Part shown: one piece after another, positions 1 through 11,847 of the stretch
Layout of the letters: every line of letters starts with the position of its first letter
Numbering within the stretch: position 1 is the stretch's first letter
Assembly: GCA_026873275.1 (NCBI GenBank)
Contig: JANTUC010000005.1
Coordinates: forward strand, 1,674,001-1,738,000
Source: Pseudopithomyces maydicus
Lineage: Eukaryota > Ascomycota > Dothideomycetes > Pleosporales > Didymosphaeriaceae
Direction: 5' to 3'
Length of the DNA: 64,000 nucleotides
Notes under the pieces: generated by a model
Told to the model about the DNA's origin: nothing
Database searches by the model: none
What the model saw: the letters and a program-made list of their open reading frames with translations, nothing else
Program-made: the position numbers and the translations under genes

Positions 1-1
1 G

Positions 2-388
2 GTGCCGTTGGTGTGCGTCGGGGAGGTTACGCGGGAGACGACAAGTGCGAGTGTGGGGGTGGGGCGCGCCGTCGAGGAGTGCAGGGTGCAGGTGGAGAGC
101 GTACTCAAGGCGGTGCCGGACGAGTGCGAGGTCATCTTTGCGTATGAGCCTGTGTGGGCGATTGGGGCGAAGGAGCCCGCGGATGCGGACCACGTGGTGA
201 ATGTGACGGGGGAGTTGAGGCGGATGGCGGCGGGGAGGAAGGGCTTGACGAGGATTTTGTATGGGGGGAGTGCGGGGCCGGGGACGTTTGGGAAGATCAA
301 GGACGGCGTGGATGGCTTGTTTTTGGGGAGGTTTGCCCATGATATACATAATTTGAAGAAGGTGATTGAGGAGGTGGGTGCGGCGTAG
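2..388 (+). CDS. Triosephosphate isomerase family protein, 3' part (5' end outside window)
   Basis: C-terminal 128 residues of a TIM-barrel isomerase; the reading frame enters from the left edge, so the start lies outside the window. The fragment opens with the family's CVGE segment. It then carries the catalytic glutamate loop YEPVWAIG near residue 49 and the phosphate-binding loop YGGSAGPG near residue 87, and ends with the LGRFAHD strand; the stop is TAG at 386-388. The family interconverts dihydroxyacetone phosphate and glyceraldehyde 3-phosphate in the cytosol. Fungi also have TIM-like paralogues that act on other sugar phosphates, and this fragment cannot separate the two. Its codon use is very GC-rich. 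It converges on the next gene, which is on the minus strand. Confidence 0.85.
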   Translation: MPLVCVGEVTRETTSASVGVGRAVEECRVQVESVLKAVPDECEVIFAYEPVWAIGAKEPADADHVVNVTGELRRMAAGRKGLTRILYGGSAGPGTFGKIKDGVDGLFLGRFAHDIHNLKKVIEEVGAA

Positions 389-591
389 GGGGAAGACGGT
401 GTGGGATGGGGGATGTATACGAATGACTGGAATGCTTTACGATGGTTACGAACGGCATGAAATGGAACGGCATCAAAAATATTGGGGTGGGGGTATGAGA
501 GTGGAATCGCCACGCGCAACGTACATAGATATATCCACGAGAGCAATATTACCACGTCAGACATTGTACGCACAATCCATTTGCAATCTAC

Positions 592-1377
592 CTATCCGTC
601 TCCAAAGTCCAAAACCTGCGGTCCAGCTGCCTGTGCTGCACCCAGAAACCCACCCGCCAAACAAACCCCCTTCAGCAGCACTCTTGCCAACCAAAACACC
701 CACTCCCCCTTACTCATCCTCCTCCACCACCACCCCTCCATCTCCTTCTCCACCTTCCATCTGCCTCTCCCGTTCAACCAATCCTCTGCACCACCCACCC
801 GCCGCAGTGCGCTCGCCGCAAGGTACCACATCCCAAGGTGCACCGCACACGACGCCGGTATAAAGCCAAAGATCCAGATGATAAATAGACGGCTGCGCAA
901 AATATACGAGATCCCAAGTATGGAAAACAGCTCGCTCTCGAACCACAGTATCACACAACCCAACATCAGGCTCTGACACACGATGAGGTAGACATGGTCG
1001 CGATACCAGTGGTAGCGAAAAAACGAGTGGTAGGGATGACAAGGCAGCGGAGGCATACATGATTCAGGGGCGAAGGGGGAAGGTGACGGACGGTGGGGTG
1101 CGCGTGGTGGGATTGGGGGCGGAGGCATACAGCAGATATCGTCTCCGGGGAGGGGACTGTTACTTTCGCGGAACAAAGGCTGAGGGGGCTGGCTTTTGCA
1201 AGTAGTGGAACGTGACGGCGTACAGGGATCGGGGGGCGTCGTTTTGCTTTCTGCGTCGGCGCCTGAGCATACGACGGTGAGGTCTGCAAGGCCAGGTTGG
1301 TACGAGTCCGGTCCGGTGTTTGGGTCTGAGGGGCGCATGGAGTGGAATGCGTCTTGTGCCTTTGCGTCGTTATCCAC
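592..1377 (-). CDS. Membrane-protein segment, probably the C-terminal part of the gene ending at 1391
   Basis: Open frame of 261 codons with a Pro/Ser-rich first third. Hydrophobic helices follow, in the HVYLIVCQSLMLGCVILWF and LFIIWIFGFIPASCAVHLG regions and again near the C-terminus. It starts only 14 nt after the stop of the upstream same-strand gene, too close for an independent fungal gene. An intron from 1432 down to 1378 (55 nt; weak donor GTCGGC, good CTAAT branch, acceptor CACAG) would remove that stop and join the two frames exactly. I therefore infer one protein of about 665 residues, with the weak donor as the main doubt. The function is unknown. A separate small gene is the alternative. 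Confidence 0.5.
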   Translation of the reverse strand: MDNDAKAQDAFHSMRPSDPNTGPDSYQPGLADLTVVCSGADAESKTTPPDPCTPSRSTTCKSQPPQPLFRESNSPLPGDDICCMPPPPIPPRAPHRPSPSPFAPESCMPPLPCHPYHSFFRYHWYRDHVYLIVCQSLMLGCVILWFESELFSILGISYILRSRLFIIWIFGFIPASCAVHLGMWYLAASALRRVGGAEDWLNGRGRWKVEKEMEGWWWRRMSKGEWVFWLARVLLKGVCLAGGFLGAAQAAGPQVLDFGDG

Positions 1378-1390
1378 TGTGATGTATGTA

Positions 1391-2802
1391 TTAGTTGTAG
1401 TGCGGGGGCGAATGGGGTTCGGATAGCCGACGGTAAGATTGGAACATGGCTAGGATGGGTAGAAGCACGAGGACCAGCGGAAGTGTCTGGCCAAAGGACC
1501 AGGCATCTTCTTCGTTGGTGCTGTCGTTGGGGATGTAAGTTCCGTCAGGAAGTCTAGTGATCCATGCCAGATCTCGGGTGTTCCAAACTTTGAGAGATCC
1601 CCATGCCTGCGTACATAAGTTTCGTTAGCAGGTATCGGATACGAGGACAAGGCTGCTCACTATCGCGAATGAGAGCCACATGATCTCAGCGAGCATCGAT
1701 TCGGCTACGTCGTAAATTGCGCGTAGTGTGGTGAAGCCAGCGAAAACAATAAGATAGGGGACTATCCATGCAGCAGCTCCCATGCCTCGCTGTGTTGCTT
1801 TTCGTTCTAGAAGATGAAGGAACTTTTTTATAAATGAGCCTGGAAAGGCACGAAAGTACTTTCGAGTGAGCTCGGCAGTAGGGTCAAACAATCTGATGCC
1901 GCTATGTATATATGAGAAACTGACAGTAAGGAGAGAGAAAATCATCGAATAGACCCTGGGACCGCCTTTTGTGAACGTGGGCATAGTCAGTCTATTTGAT
2001 AGGTTTTTGGTCAGTCTAACACCAATATGATTAAGGACATAGACATACTGTTCAAAGAAGCATTGCGCACTGAGACCAGCATAGAGGGGTCCATCTTCCT
2101 GTGCAGCATCCAACCAGTTGCGACTACCAGTGGGCAACAGTGCAGCCACCATAAGCCCACCCAGAATGCACATGAAGAACACTCGAATGATGCGTAAATT
2201 GCTGTTCGTTTGGAAATATCCTTCCAGAAAGGCCATGGCTGACAAGAATGTGAAAGAAGAGAACCAGGCAACGTAGACCATGATTTGCCAGTGATACGAG
2301 CTGATAGCACAGCCAAGCTGTGAGTAGCCAGCAATCAAGATGGCGAGGCCGGTAACAAGCTGCGTATCGCTGAGTATCAAGACTGATTTCTCCATGGCAT
2401 ATTCGAAGCGTCGCTGTTTAAACCAAGTCAGCAGCCGGGCATGTGGATCGGACCTAAGCACTCACGGTTGGTGTCCATGAGACGATCCTGCCTCGGATGA
2501 AGGCGAGAATCTCACGATCTACAGGATTTGTGTACTCTTGACCATGACTGCTGCTTCGACGAGGTTCGTATACAAATACATAATGGAATAGCAAAAGAAC
2601 AACAGTGAGGTAAGCTGTGATGGAAAATCCCAGGATGACCTGACAATTGGAGGTCAGTGACAAGGTAGTTTCTGTTCCATCTTGAACTCACACCAACACC
2701 AGAGAGTTCAGGATTTGGCAACAGCGGGGGAGGATTTTTCAAGTCGTTCAGGGTGGGCAGTGCCAGCCAGGAGCAATTGGGCTTGTGGCAAGTCTCGGCC
2801 AT
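1391..2802 (-). CDS. Fungal multi-pass plasma-membrane protein of the W-x-FGQ type, unknown function
   Basis: Four exons: 2802-2692, 2639-2466, 2413-1661 and 1606-1391, giving 417 residues. Donors are GTGAGT, GTGAGT and GTGAGC; the last intron has a CTAAC branch and ACGCAG acceptor. The N-terminus reads NPELSGVGVILGF across the first splice, the characteristic opening of a large uncharacterised fungal family. Several transmembrane helices follow, then a C-terminal AWSFGQ motif directly before the last helix, the other hallmark of that family. The start at 2802 is the only methionine that places the NP-x-x-SG-x-G motif at the expected distance. It is divergent from NOG1, with 693 bp between the two starts. 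Homologues are thought to be integral membrane proteins, but no activity is established. It may continue into the open frame at 592-1377. Confidence 0.75.
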
Positions 2803-3495
2803 GGGAGCGACAAGTGCCCACTGCGGTTGTTCGAGAGCAGGGAGGATGTTTCGGTCGTCACATTGGTGGGCAGTTATTCGCATGGGAGCTTCGAATGGGA
2901 GTGGAACCTTGGAACCTTGGAATGTGAGGTGTCACGGGCGGAGAACAAAGAGGCGGCAGGCGTGGTTCGCATCAGGAAAGAACGACACGGTTGCAGGGCT
3001 TGGCGGATTGGTTATCTTTGATGAAAAGAGTAACTGATTGATGGAAAAAGTGCCGCTGGCAACCGACTATGGCTATGGACGAAGCCGAAGGGACTTGCGA
3101 GCTGGAGGATGGCGTCGATGAGCCATGGGCAGGTATTTCTATGCTCTCAACAGCCCCGGGGCCATTGTGGGAGCACGAATTACGCATGATGGGGAACTGT
3201 CAACCCCAGATAACCAGCCAGACAATGAATACGGCGTGCAGCGAAACGTTCGGTGGCGACATGGGATGGTGATTGTGCTCGATTCATCACACAGCTGTGG
3301 CCGTTCCATGTACACCTGGGCACACAGTACCGGTGGTGTTGGTGACAAGCGGGGCCGCCCAAAGCGGCATGGCGCTCGGCTGGTGGGACCCTTGCTGGCG
3401 CCGCCAAGATTTCGGGTGGGCAAAATTTCTGGTATCGATACCGCCGTGGGTTTTTGCCCACCGCTCACAACAACAAACCCTGTGTCAGCGCAAAC
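2803..3495. other. Intergenic, divergent promoter region
   Basis: 693 bp between the starts of the membrane-protein gene (minus) and NOG1 (plus). Open frames here are short, overlap on both strands and resemble nothing I know. No RNA gene or repeat was recognised. Confidence 0.5.
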
Positions 3496-5617
3496 ATGTC
3501 CAAGACTCAGTGGAAAGATATTCCCGTCGTGCCGACGTCGCAGGAGTTCCTCGACATTGTGCTCTCGCGCACGTACGATTTGCTCCTCACCACCAGCATT
3601 ATCCGCGGGGCTAACTGTGCGCAGACAGAGGCGACTTCCCACGCAGATTCGTGCAGGCTTCCAGATCAGCAGAATCCGCGCCTTCTATACGCGCAAGGTC
3701 AAATACACCTCCGAGACCTTCACCGAGCGCCTGTCGTCCACCATCAACGGCTTCCCGCGCCTTGTCGACATCCACCCCTTCCACCGCGATCTTCTCAACA
3801 CTCTCTACGATGCGGACCACTTCAGGATTGCCTTGGGCCAGCTGAACACGGCCAAGTCGCTGATTGAAGCTGTCGCCCGTGACTACGTCAGGCTCATCAA
3901 ATATGGGTGCGTCGAATACCACAGTTGGAAAGTTGACACAGCGGCTAATTTTTTCCTAGCCAGAGTTTGTTCCAATGCAAGAACCTCAAGCGCGCCGCCC
4001 TTGGTCGCATGGCCACCATCTGCAAGCGCCTCAAAGACCCGCTTGTCTACCTCGAGCAAGTCAGACAGCATTTGGGTCGTCTTCCCGCAATCGACCCCAA
4101 CACTCGCACCCTGGTCATCTGTGGTTACCCCAATGTCGGCAAATCCTCTTTCCTGAAGGGCATTTCCAGGGCCGATGTCGACGTTCAGCCCTACGCTTTC
4201 ACCACAAAGAGTCTTTTCGTCGGTCACTTTGACTACAAGATGTTGCGATTCCAAGCCATTGACACCCCGGGTATCCTCGACCACCCGCTTGAGGAGATGA
4301 ACACGATTGAGCATCAGTCTATCTGCGCCATTGCCCATCTGCGCGCTGCCGTGCTCTACTTCATGGATTTGTCTGAGCAATGTGGCTATTCCGTTTCCGC
4401 ACAGGTCTCTCTGTTCAACTCCATCAAACCTTTGTTCGCCAACAAGCTGGTCTTCGTCGTCATCAACAAGATCGACGTAACCAGACCGGAAGATTTGGAC
4501 CCTGCCTCCCAGGAGCTGATCCAGGGTATGCTCAAGACGGGCGAGGTCGAGTTGCTCCAACTCTCATGCACCACTACCGAAGGACTTATGGAAGTCCGCA
4601 ACCAGGCCTGTGACCGACTCCTGGCTGCGCGTAACGCTGAGAAGCTCAAGGCGGGTACCAACAGCTCTGGTGAACCCACCGGCAGACTCGGTGATCTTCT
4701 TCGTCGTATTCACGTTGCTCAGCCTATGGGCGGTGTCACCCGTGAAACTTCCATTCCTGACGCTGTCAAGAACAGGAAGAAGTATGATGTCAATGACCCT
4801 GAGCGGATCAGACTTGAGCGGGATATTGAGGAGGAGGAAGGTGGCGCTGGTGTCTACAACTTCAACATGCGGAAGAACTACATCCTCGAGAACCCAGAGT
4901 GGAAAGAGGACAGGATACCTGAAGTCTTTGATGGCAAGAACGTCTACGACTTCATCGATCCTGATATTGAGGCTAAGCTCGCCGCTTTGGAGGAAGAAGA
5001 GGAGAAGCTCGAAGCTGAAGGATTCTACGAATCCGACGACGATGTTGAGGATGCCGAGGAAGCCGATATCCGTTACAAGGCCGAACTTATCCGCGAGAAG
5101 AGGCAGCTAATCCGTAACGAGGCGAAAATGCGCAAGAGCCTCAAGAACCGGGCCGTCATTCCTCGTTCGGCCAAGGCTGTCAAGATGTCACAGATGGAGT
5201 CCCATCTCGAAAGTCTTGGCTACGATACCTCTGCAGTTGCTTCACGTGCGCGCAGCCAGAGCCGTGGACGGAGCTTGGCTCGCGCTCGTTCCGAAGGTGT
5301 TGATGGTGATGCTATGGAGCTCGACAACCCCAAGGCTGCCCTAGAACGGGCCAAGAGCCGTGCCAGAAGCCAGAGCACGAACCGCAGGACAGATGGTGTC
5401 ACTGACGAGACATCTCGCTCCAAGGCGGAGAAGTTGGCCAAGCTGTCTCAGAAGAAGATGAACAGGATGGCCAGACAAGGTGAAGCCGATAGGCACCAGA
5501 CTGGCTCTTTGATCAAGCACTTGGTAAGCTACTATCCCCCTTTTTCATGCAAAATTAATGCTAACCACCATGTAGGTTTCCGGCAAGCGTGGCATGGGCA
5601 AGACGAACAGACGTTAA
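3496..5617 (+). CDS. NOG1: Nucleolar GTP-binding protein 1 (60S ribosome biogenesis)
   Basis: Four exons: 3496-3572, 3625-3906, 3960-5523 and 5576-5617, total 654 residues, the usual fungal length. The first splice restores the conserved LSRTQRRLPTQIRAGF region, and the last supplies the LVSGKR-type C-terminus ending in RR. After the NOG1 N-terminal helical domain comes the Obg-type GTPase: G1 GYPNVGKSS near residue 172, DTPG as G3 and NKID as G4. An acidic and then a basic C-terminal half follows, with KSRARSQS-type Arg/Ser stretches. NOG1 associates with pre-60S particles in the nucleolus and leaves in the cytoplasm; it is essential in yeast. All splice sites are canonical and nothing is missing. 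The upstream in-frame methionine at 3454 is rejected because the conserved N-terminus begins MSKTQW. Confidence 0.96.
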
Positions 5618-6965
5618 AAGCAATCATTGATTATCCGTTGTATAGATTCGGGCGTTTAATGAGGCAACGATTTCGTAGTGCATGGGGCACTAGTCCATCT
5701 AGCGGCGTTAAGGGTTCACTTCGATACCAAGATCTTGTAAGATCGGAAGAACACTCACCGAAAGTGAGGTTCCCTAGTCATCTACTCAATCTCTACATAT
5801 ACCTGGTTACCTGCTCCACGTGCGATCTACCTGGGCCCATCTGGGCCGCGTCTATTACAAAAAAAGACCAACTGTTCTGGGCGTTTGTATGGCCTTAGCT
5901 GTGACTGTTAAGGTAATCTTCCGATTATTGGAACGCCTTGGGAGCACGCTACTCTCGCATTTCGTTCCCCCGGGCCAGCGAAGCTCGTATACTTTTATGT
6001 ACTACAGTGCAAACTCTTCAACTGCAACGTCTCCCAAGTCCTACGTCCCCAAGTCCTACGCGCAAACCGGATTGAGATGCGGTGACATCGCTTGCGACAG
6101 AACATGCGATGATGCTCTGGCTTGCATATACGCAAGTTGGCTCGGCAGTTTCCGGACTTCAGAGGTGATGCTTTGCGACAGACTACACTTGAAACTCGTA
6201 AGATTGGCGCCGATAATGGCTTGGGCGTCCGTGCAGCGCAAAAATAGGATTCGTGCCCCAGCGTCAGGCCCACCTGAGCCGCTCGAAAGAGGGCGCAATT
6301 CGCTGCGGGAACGCAGAGCGACACGTCCTAGCCATCCCCGGCTCGCGTGACAAATGCCCAGTTTGGCAGATACCCAATGAGGTCCGATAGCCAAGAGCCC
6401 GCCTCGATGCTTGACTATGCAAAGCTTAATTTTCTTTACCCTAAACATAGCCCCCAAATGAGGGCTTTTGAGAACCACGCGATGATAGGGGGTGGTCGTC
6501 CGGCTGGAAAATGCTCCCGTGAGATGGTAAGATCGCGGCCTGCTGGCAGTGATCGTCGAGAAGGCTGAAAGACAACGAGAATGTGATTGGGGACGGTGAA
6601 ACTGCTTCCATCCTCCGAAATGCATTGCGCATGGGACGCCTTACGCTAATCCGCGCATACCCAACCACAAATGTGGCCGCAGACATGCGGGTCCTCGCAA
6701 ACCATTCACACGGGACGAAATGCCCCTGCAGAGGCGAAGTTAGCGTGGGCAAGGAGCCTTGACTCGAAATCAGGTCGCTGGCCAACGGCTCCACGCGCTT
6801 CGGACTTGGTCTTAATACTCGCTGATCCCTGGGTCCTCGTGTCGTCTCGAAATCTGCTGTGTTGTTTGAGCATTGTCCGTGTCCGTAAGGGTAGGTTCCT
6901 GAAGGTCACTTCCCAGTTGACAGTTCAAGAGCTTCATACCACCATCCCAGAGGCCTGGTTTCGCC
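5618..6965. other. Intergenic, no gene recognised
   Basis: 1.35 kb between NOG1 and the PAN-like gene. It holds a short imperfect direct repeat (CCCAAGTCCTACG, twice, about 6032-6060). The overlapping open frames on both strands show no domain or splice logic. Probably 3' flank plus promoter. Confidence 0.45.
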
Positions 6966-8599
6966 ATGATGGGACTTTCAAAGGGTGGGAGCCTGATGGC
7001 ACTCCTTTGGGCGAGCAGGACGTTGGCCACGCCGCGTAAGTTGTATGCGACGCATCGTGTGCGGGCATGGAGGACTAACATCGCACAGTGCTTGTAGAAT
7101 CTCTGTTCGGACGTGCTTCTTCGACATGCGTGGAACAGTTCACCTCAGGCAATGGCCTCAACTTCACAAATGTTCAGTGTAACAAGAACAATCCTTTCAA
7201 TGGTATGTCGCGCATTCCATCTGGAGGTTGGTCGTTGGTTGACGATTGAATAGATGCGCTGCCACAACCCATCACCGCCAATGACATGGCCGACTGCATG
7301 GAACACTGCTCGCGATTCTGGGGTAACGGCGAAGGCTGCTTCGGAATCGTTTTCGTATCGTCTAGCAACGACTGCTGGATCCGCAACTCGACGACTTCCA
7401 AACTATCCAATGGCAAGTCTGTGTACACAAAATCCCCTCTCGAGGACCAAGAGGGCACCCACTCCGCCCTGGTCGACATCACCCAGATGAAACCGCTCGA
7501 AACCGATTGCCCCGAAACCGACGGCACACAAGTCGACCTCAAGGGCTTCCCCGGTCAGAAATACACCGTGCGATGCAACAAAGATATTGGCGGCTCCTAC
7601 GATGCCCACTGGACCTACACATTTTTCAATAACCCCTTCCAGGCCTTCTACCACGCGACATCTCTGGACGACTGCGTTCACAAATGCATGGGCGAGCACC
7701 CGCTCTGCCGCGGCGTAGTCTACAACCCAGGTCTCCAAGGCGGCTACGCCAACTGCTGGCCCAAGACCGGCTTTGACTCCAACATCCCGGCGACAGGCCA
7801 GTTGTTGAAGATCGCGCACAGCGCAACGCTCGACCAGATCGATACGCCAGATACAAAGTGCCCCAAGGACGAAGAGTACACCAGCTCGGACAAGGACAAC
7901 AGCAACTTTGCGCTCCACTGTGGAAAGGCCAACCAGGGCACCAACATGACGGAGATACACGCCACAAACTTCACCTCGTGCATGGACGCCTGCGCAACCA
8001 ACGACAAGGGCTGTGTCGGTGTCGTCTACGATTCCAGCCTCCAGGGCGGCTACGACAACTGCTACCTCCAGAACACGTCCTCCGTGTTCACCGACGTCGG
8101 ATCCTCCATGTACGCCGTGCTCACAGGGAACAAGCCCAAATCCTCCGACTCCCCCTCGGGCGGCAACGGCAACAATAACAACAACGGCAACGGCAACGGC
8201 AACAACGGCAACAACTCCGACGACGACAACAAGTCCTCCTCCAAAGCCTGGATCGCCGGCGCCATCATCGGGCCCCTCCTAGGCCTCGCCCTCATCGGCG
8301 GCCTCATCTGGTTCTTCCGCCGCAAGAAGCGCGCCGCGTACCCCGCCGCCGACGAGCTCCCCGCCGACGCACCCAAGACCAATCCCTACGCCCAGACGCC
8401 CCAATCGCAGCATCATTTGAACGAGCCGTCTCCAGTGTACGCACAGCATGCGCCGCAGTATTCGCCGCTGCCTGCGAGTGAATTGGGTGCTGGTGCGGAC
8501 CATCAGATGCAGGAGATGGAGGGGGCGAGTACGGCCAAGTACGCGCATAAGGGGCCGGGCGCGGGCGAGAGGACGACGCAGGTGCATGAGATGGGCTAG
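6966..8599 (+). CDS. Secreted, membrane-anchored PAN/Apple-like surface protein
   Basis: Three exons: 6966-7035, 7089-7202 and 7254-8599, total 509 residues. The short first exon supplies a signal peptide (MMGLSKGG followed by a hydrophobic core ending LATPL), invisible without splicing. The ectodomain contains three related Cys modules around DCMEHCSRF, DCVHKCMGEHPLC and SCMDACATNDKGC. The last two each end in GVVY followed by LQGGY and NC. This resembles the PAN/Apple fold used in carbohydrate or protein binding. A low-complexity Asn/Gly/Ser linker follows, then one transmembrane helix (AGAIIGPLLGLALIGGLIW) with an RRKKR stop-transfer and a Pro-rich cytosolic tail of about 110 residues. This layout suggests a cell-wall sensor or adhesin, which is inference. 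The nearest in-frame ATG of the third exon (7286) would miss the first Cys module. Confidence 0.82.
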
Positions 8600-10177
8600 A
8601 GAGGAGGGGGTTTGATATACCAATTTTGATGTCCTTTTTTCAATTTTTACTTTGTTATATTTTATGTTTTCAGTGGATGTGAGTGGAATGAGAGGTTGGA
8701 GGAGGGCGGTTTGGGGAATTAGGGTGTTGAGACCCGGATTATTTTGTCTTCGTGGTGCGTTTGAGCGCGTGAGCGTTATGGTTGGAGAGAGATTTGATGG
8801 ATCAAGAAGAGAGGAAGGGAGGAATGGAGTGGAGTGGTCTACTGATTTGGTTCGACGCCGACATCCCCTTGTACCTTTGTACCTTTACCTTATGAAATAT
8901 CTACCTAGATTATATATGTAATAGATACGTCCTTTGTGATGAACAGCCGGTTTACGACATATTCATCGCTTGCGTGCTCCCCCTCTCCTTCTGAATGTAT
9001 ACATGCACACATCTAAACCCACATTTGAAAAAATTGCTTCCAAATCAGCCTCAACGACATCAAAAATCTACCCTCTAGTCATCTGTTCCGCAGCTACTAG
9101 TACATATTTCATAAAATTCAAATAGATACGTGCTCGCACCCCTATGTAGCCCATAGCCTTCTACATCCCGGAGCACTCTTCAAGGTATGCTCTCTGTGTG
9201 TGTATGTACAAGCCCCGCAAACATACGTCCCAATAAGCAAGCGGGGCAGCAAGCTGAGTGGGTACGGTACATATCCGAACCGTACCGCGCGCGTGTGGAA
9301 AGCGGAGTTGCCGCGTGGCCCCCGTGCACGGATTATGTACGCACCGTGTGGTATGTACATATGTACGTACATACGGACGTAAGGTGCGGAATGGATCTAT
9401 GAATGCCCAAAGGTGCTGTAAATGGCAGGTGAGTATCGGATAGAATGTATGAGGGAAACGCTAGTGGCGGTTTTGTTAGGGGTTTTGTCTGAAAATTTGC
9501 GTTGGGGGGAAGGGGTTTGGGTTGGGTTTCGCTAGGTGAAGGTGGTGGCGGGGGGGATGAGATATCGGGAATGTACATATATAATTGGCGCGAGGAAGTG
9601 TTGGTATGCGTCGTTTATGAGGGGGTGGGATGGATCTTGGTATATTTATGAGAGGGTCGGATTATGGCTGTGTTGTGTTGTAGGTTGGAAAACTAGGTAG
9701 GCTAGGTTGCGGATTCAAATATTAATACCGGGATTTGAGACATGCACTGCCGAATAGACTCTGGATTTTTTAAAGTCCCAGCATTGAGTAATTTCCTCAA
9801 GTAGTGTCCATTCACGAGCTGTAAAAATATTGGGATGTTGTTTGCGTCGCTGCTTACCCATTCAGGCTAAATGTGTACATAGGTATCTGGTGTGGTGACG
9901 AGGCACTACCATACTATCTCAACATCATCATGAACCGCTCTGTTTGTCTATATTCAAGTGATTTGTTGTTAATGTATCCACCGTATTGGGATCAGTGATT
10001 GAACGTTGCATTGATCGGTAAGTTCTATCAGGACATCAAAAAGACGTTGAGAATCGGTTCATGAATTGTAAATATGAATGTATTGTTTGTCACATCAAAA
10101 TGACCTTCAGATTAGGTCTCCCAACTGACTACAAAAGCGCATCTCCCCGTTCAAGTTCAAGCTTCTCACCGCTAACC
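8600..10177. other. Intergenic, simple-sequence-rich
   Basis: 1.58 kb without a recognisable gene. About 9337-9390 is a dense stretch of self-complementary GTAC/TACGTA words (ATGTACATATGTACGTACAT). G7 and G6 runs occur near 9549. The proximal part is the 3' flank of the PAN-like gene. Confidence 0.45.
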
Positions 10178-11231
10178 ATGCCGTTACTTCAAGTTACTAT
10201 TCTCGCCCTCCTAACCATAACTCCACCCATATCTGCCCAATCACAACCATCCATCTCCTACCCACCCTGCCCCGTACCCGGACAAGACAAATACATCGTC
10301 CAAAACTGGATCGACACACCCCAAAACCTCTCCTTCGACCTGACCAGCACCTTCAACCCCGCCCCCTCCACTGCTCCGCCCCGAAAGACAAAGACAACCT
10401 CATCTATTGGGAACCCGCCTCCTGCACCCTCAAAACAGGCTCTCCACTCCCCACCCCCTACTACGTCAACTTTACCTACTACGGTTTTCCTCCGCCCCGC
10501 GAGCTAACCCTCATCCAAGAACTGCCCCCATGCACCCGCAGCGACGCCTCAGAGCTCTACTCCAAAACGACCCCCGCTCACATCACTGCAAAGATAAACG
10601 CCACAGCGCAAAATGAAGCCGGCCTCACCACATTCCCCGTCCCCGTCCTCGACGTCGGCACTACGCTCGGCGCACCGGATCCAAAATGCCGCTCTTCGTC
10701 CGAGACGCACGACGTCAAATGGGTGGTGTCTGGCTTGCGGTACCTCGCGCGCATCACGCTTCATTCGCAGGAGCCGTTTTGGGGGTCGATCCCATATACG
10801 AATGTAAGGGCAGATTTTAGAATCAGAAATGTCGCGTTGGGGTATAAGGTGTATTGTTGGGCGGATTACACATATCCGGCGGAGTTGGATTTGAATAATG
10901 AGACGCTGATTGAGCCGGGGGTGACTTATTATTGTGAGGGGGGTGAGGAGGGAGATTCGCAGAGTGTGTATCCTGTGACGTCGTTTAGGTTTGACAAGGC
11001 GAGGAGGGAGATTAACTTGGTGCAGAGGTGGAAGTGCGAGGGGGAAGACGGTGAGGTGTAAGTTCTGGAAAATGTGTTGCGGGTGTATTGCTGATTGGTT
11101 GAAATAGTGTACGATTCAATGGGAGTGGAACAGTTGAGGTTGACCCTGCTTGTGTAATTTCGGGGAAGGAATGGGACTGTTCTGGTAAGGAATTGACAAA
11201 GGTGCCTGACGTGGTGGAGGTGCAGGGTTGA
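10178..11231 (+). CDS. Predicted secreted protein, unknown function; frame broken at a C5 run
   Basis: Starts with a clear signal peptide (MPLLQVTILALLTI, cleavage near SAQ). The reading frame from 10178 is coding to about 10366. Coding character, including Cys, Trp and N-x-T sites, then continues in the next frame until a splice at 11057 (GTAAGT donor). The second exon is 11108-11231, ending VVEVQG-stop. The exons sum to 1004 nt, one short of a multiple of three. Adding one C to the C5 run at 10362-10366 gives a continuous 334-residue protein. I see no intron that could do the same job. Fungal-specific; I recognise no family. The break is likely an assembly error rather than a pseudogene (see findings). 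Confidence 0.65.
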
Positions 11232-11847
11232 GGCGGCGTGAATGCCTTTGGTGCATGTTTACCACAGTAACTCTGTGTCCAGGGACTATTGGGTCCGCTT
11301 TTGGGGGACGCCTGTCGCTGCTTTCAGAGTCAGTTGCACCTGAAATATCAAGCTGTAACCCTAGAGTCCCGTCAGCTTCAGTTAGTAGCAGGGTCTACTA
11401 CCTATGTTTTGACGCCTGAGCGGCCGGAAATGTTGTAGTCACAGCTCGAAAAATTATGGTTGGAGTACACTTGCGACGAGCTAGCATCGATACGCTCTAA
11501 TAAAAGGAAACCCCTACTTGCCGCCATGTTGGACTTTGATAGTAGTAGGTATCTTGTCCGGTATTTATGGTTGACAACGACACCAACAATTTACAGGTCA
11601 GGTCTTGCAAATGTGCCCTAGGTTGTACTAAGTGCTGACTAAGCGTGGGATACGAAATACGAGTTTGACGAACCTGGAACATGTAATTCCGACGGAACAC
11701 GCCACAAACTAATCATTGCAAGATTGAAATTCGAAGCATACAGAGAGTATCACGTGTTAAGGCTGCGTTTCGAGATTAACATATTAGCCTGGTTGTGCAA
11801 GAAGAGAAAACTCGGAGGAGAACCTTGAAGCAATCAATTTTTCAGCA
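11232..11847. other. Intergenic, nothing recognised
   Basis: 616 bp between two plus-strand genes. Only short open frames; presumably 3' flank and the promoter of the methyltransferase gene. Confidence 0.45.

Noticed and set aside
482..976. Plus-strand frames of about 165 codons over 366-976
   Set aside because: Shadows of the minus-strand membrane-protein frame; low-complexity Pro/Ser/Thr and no start context.
6056..6625. 189-codon minus-strand frame between NOG1 and the PAN-like gene
   Set aside because: No domain, signal peptide, splice partners or composition typical of coding sequence here; overlaps equally long plus-strand frames.
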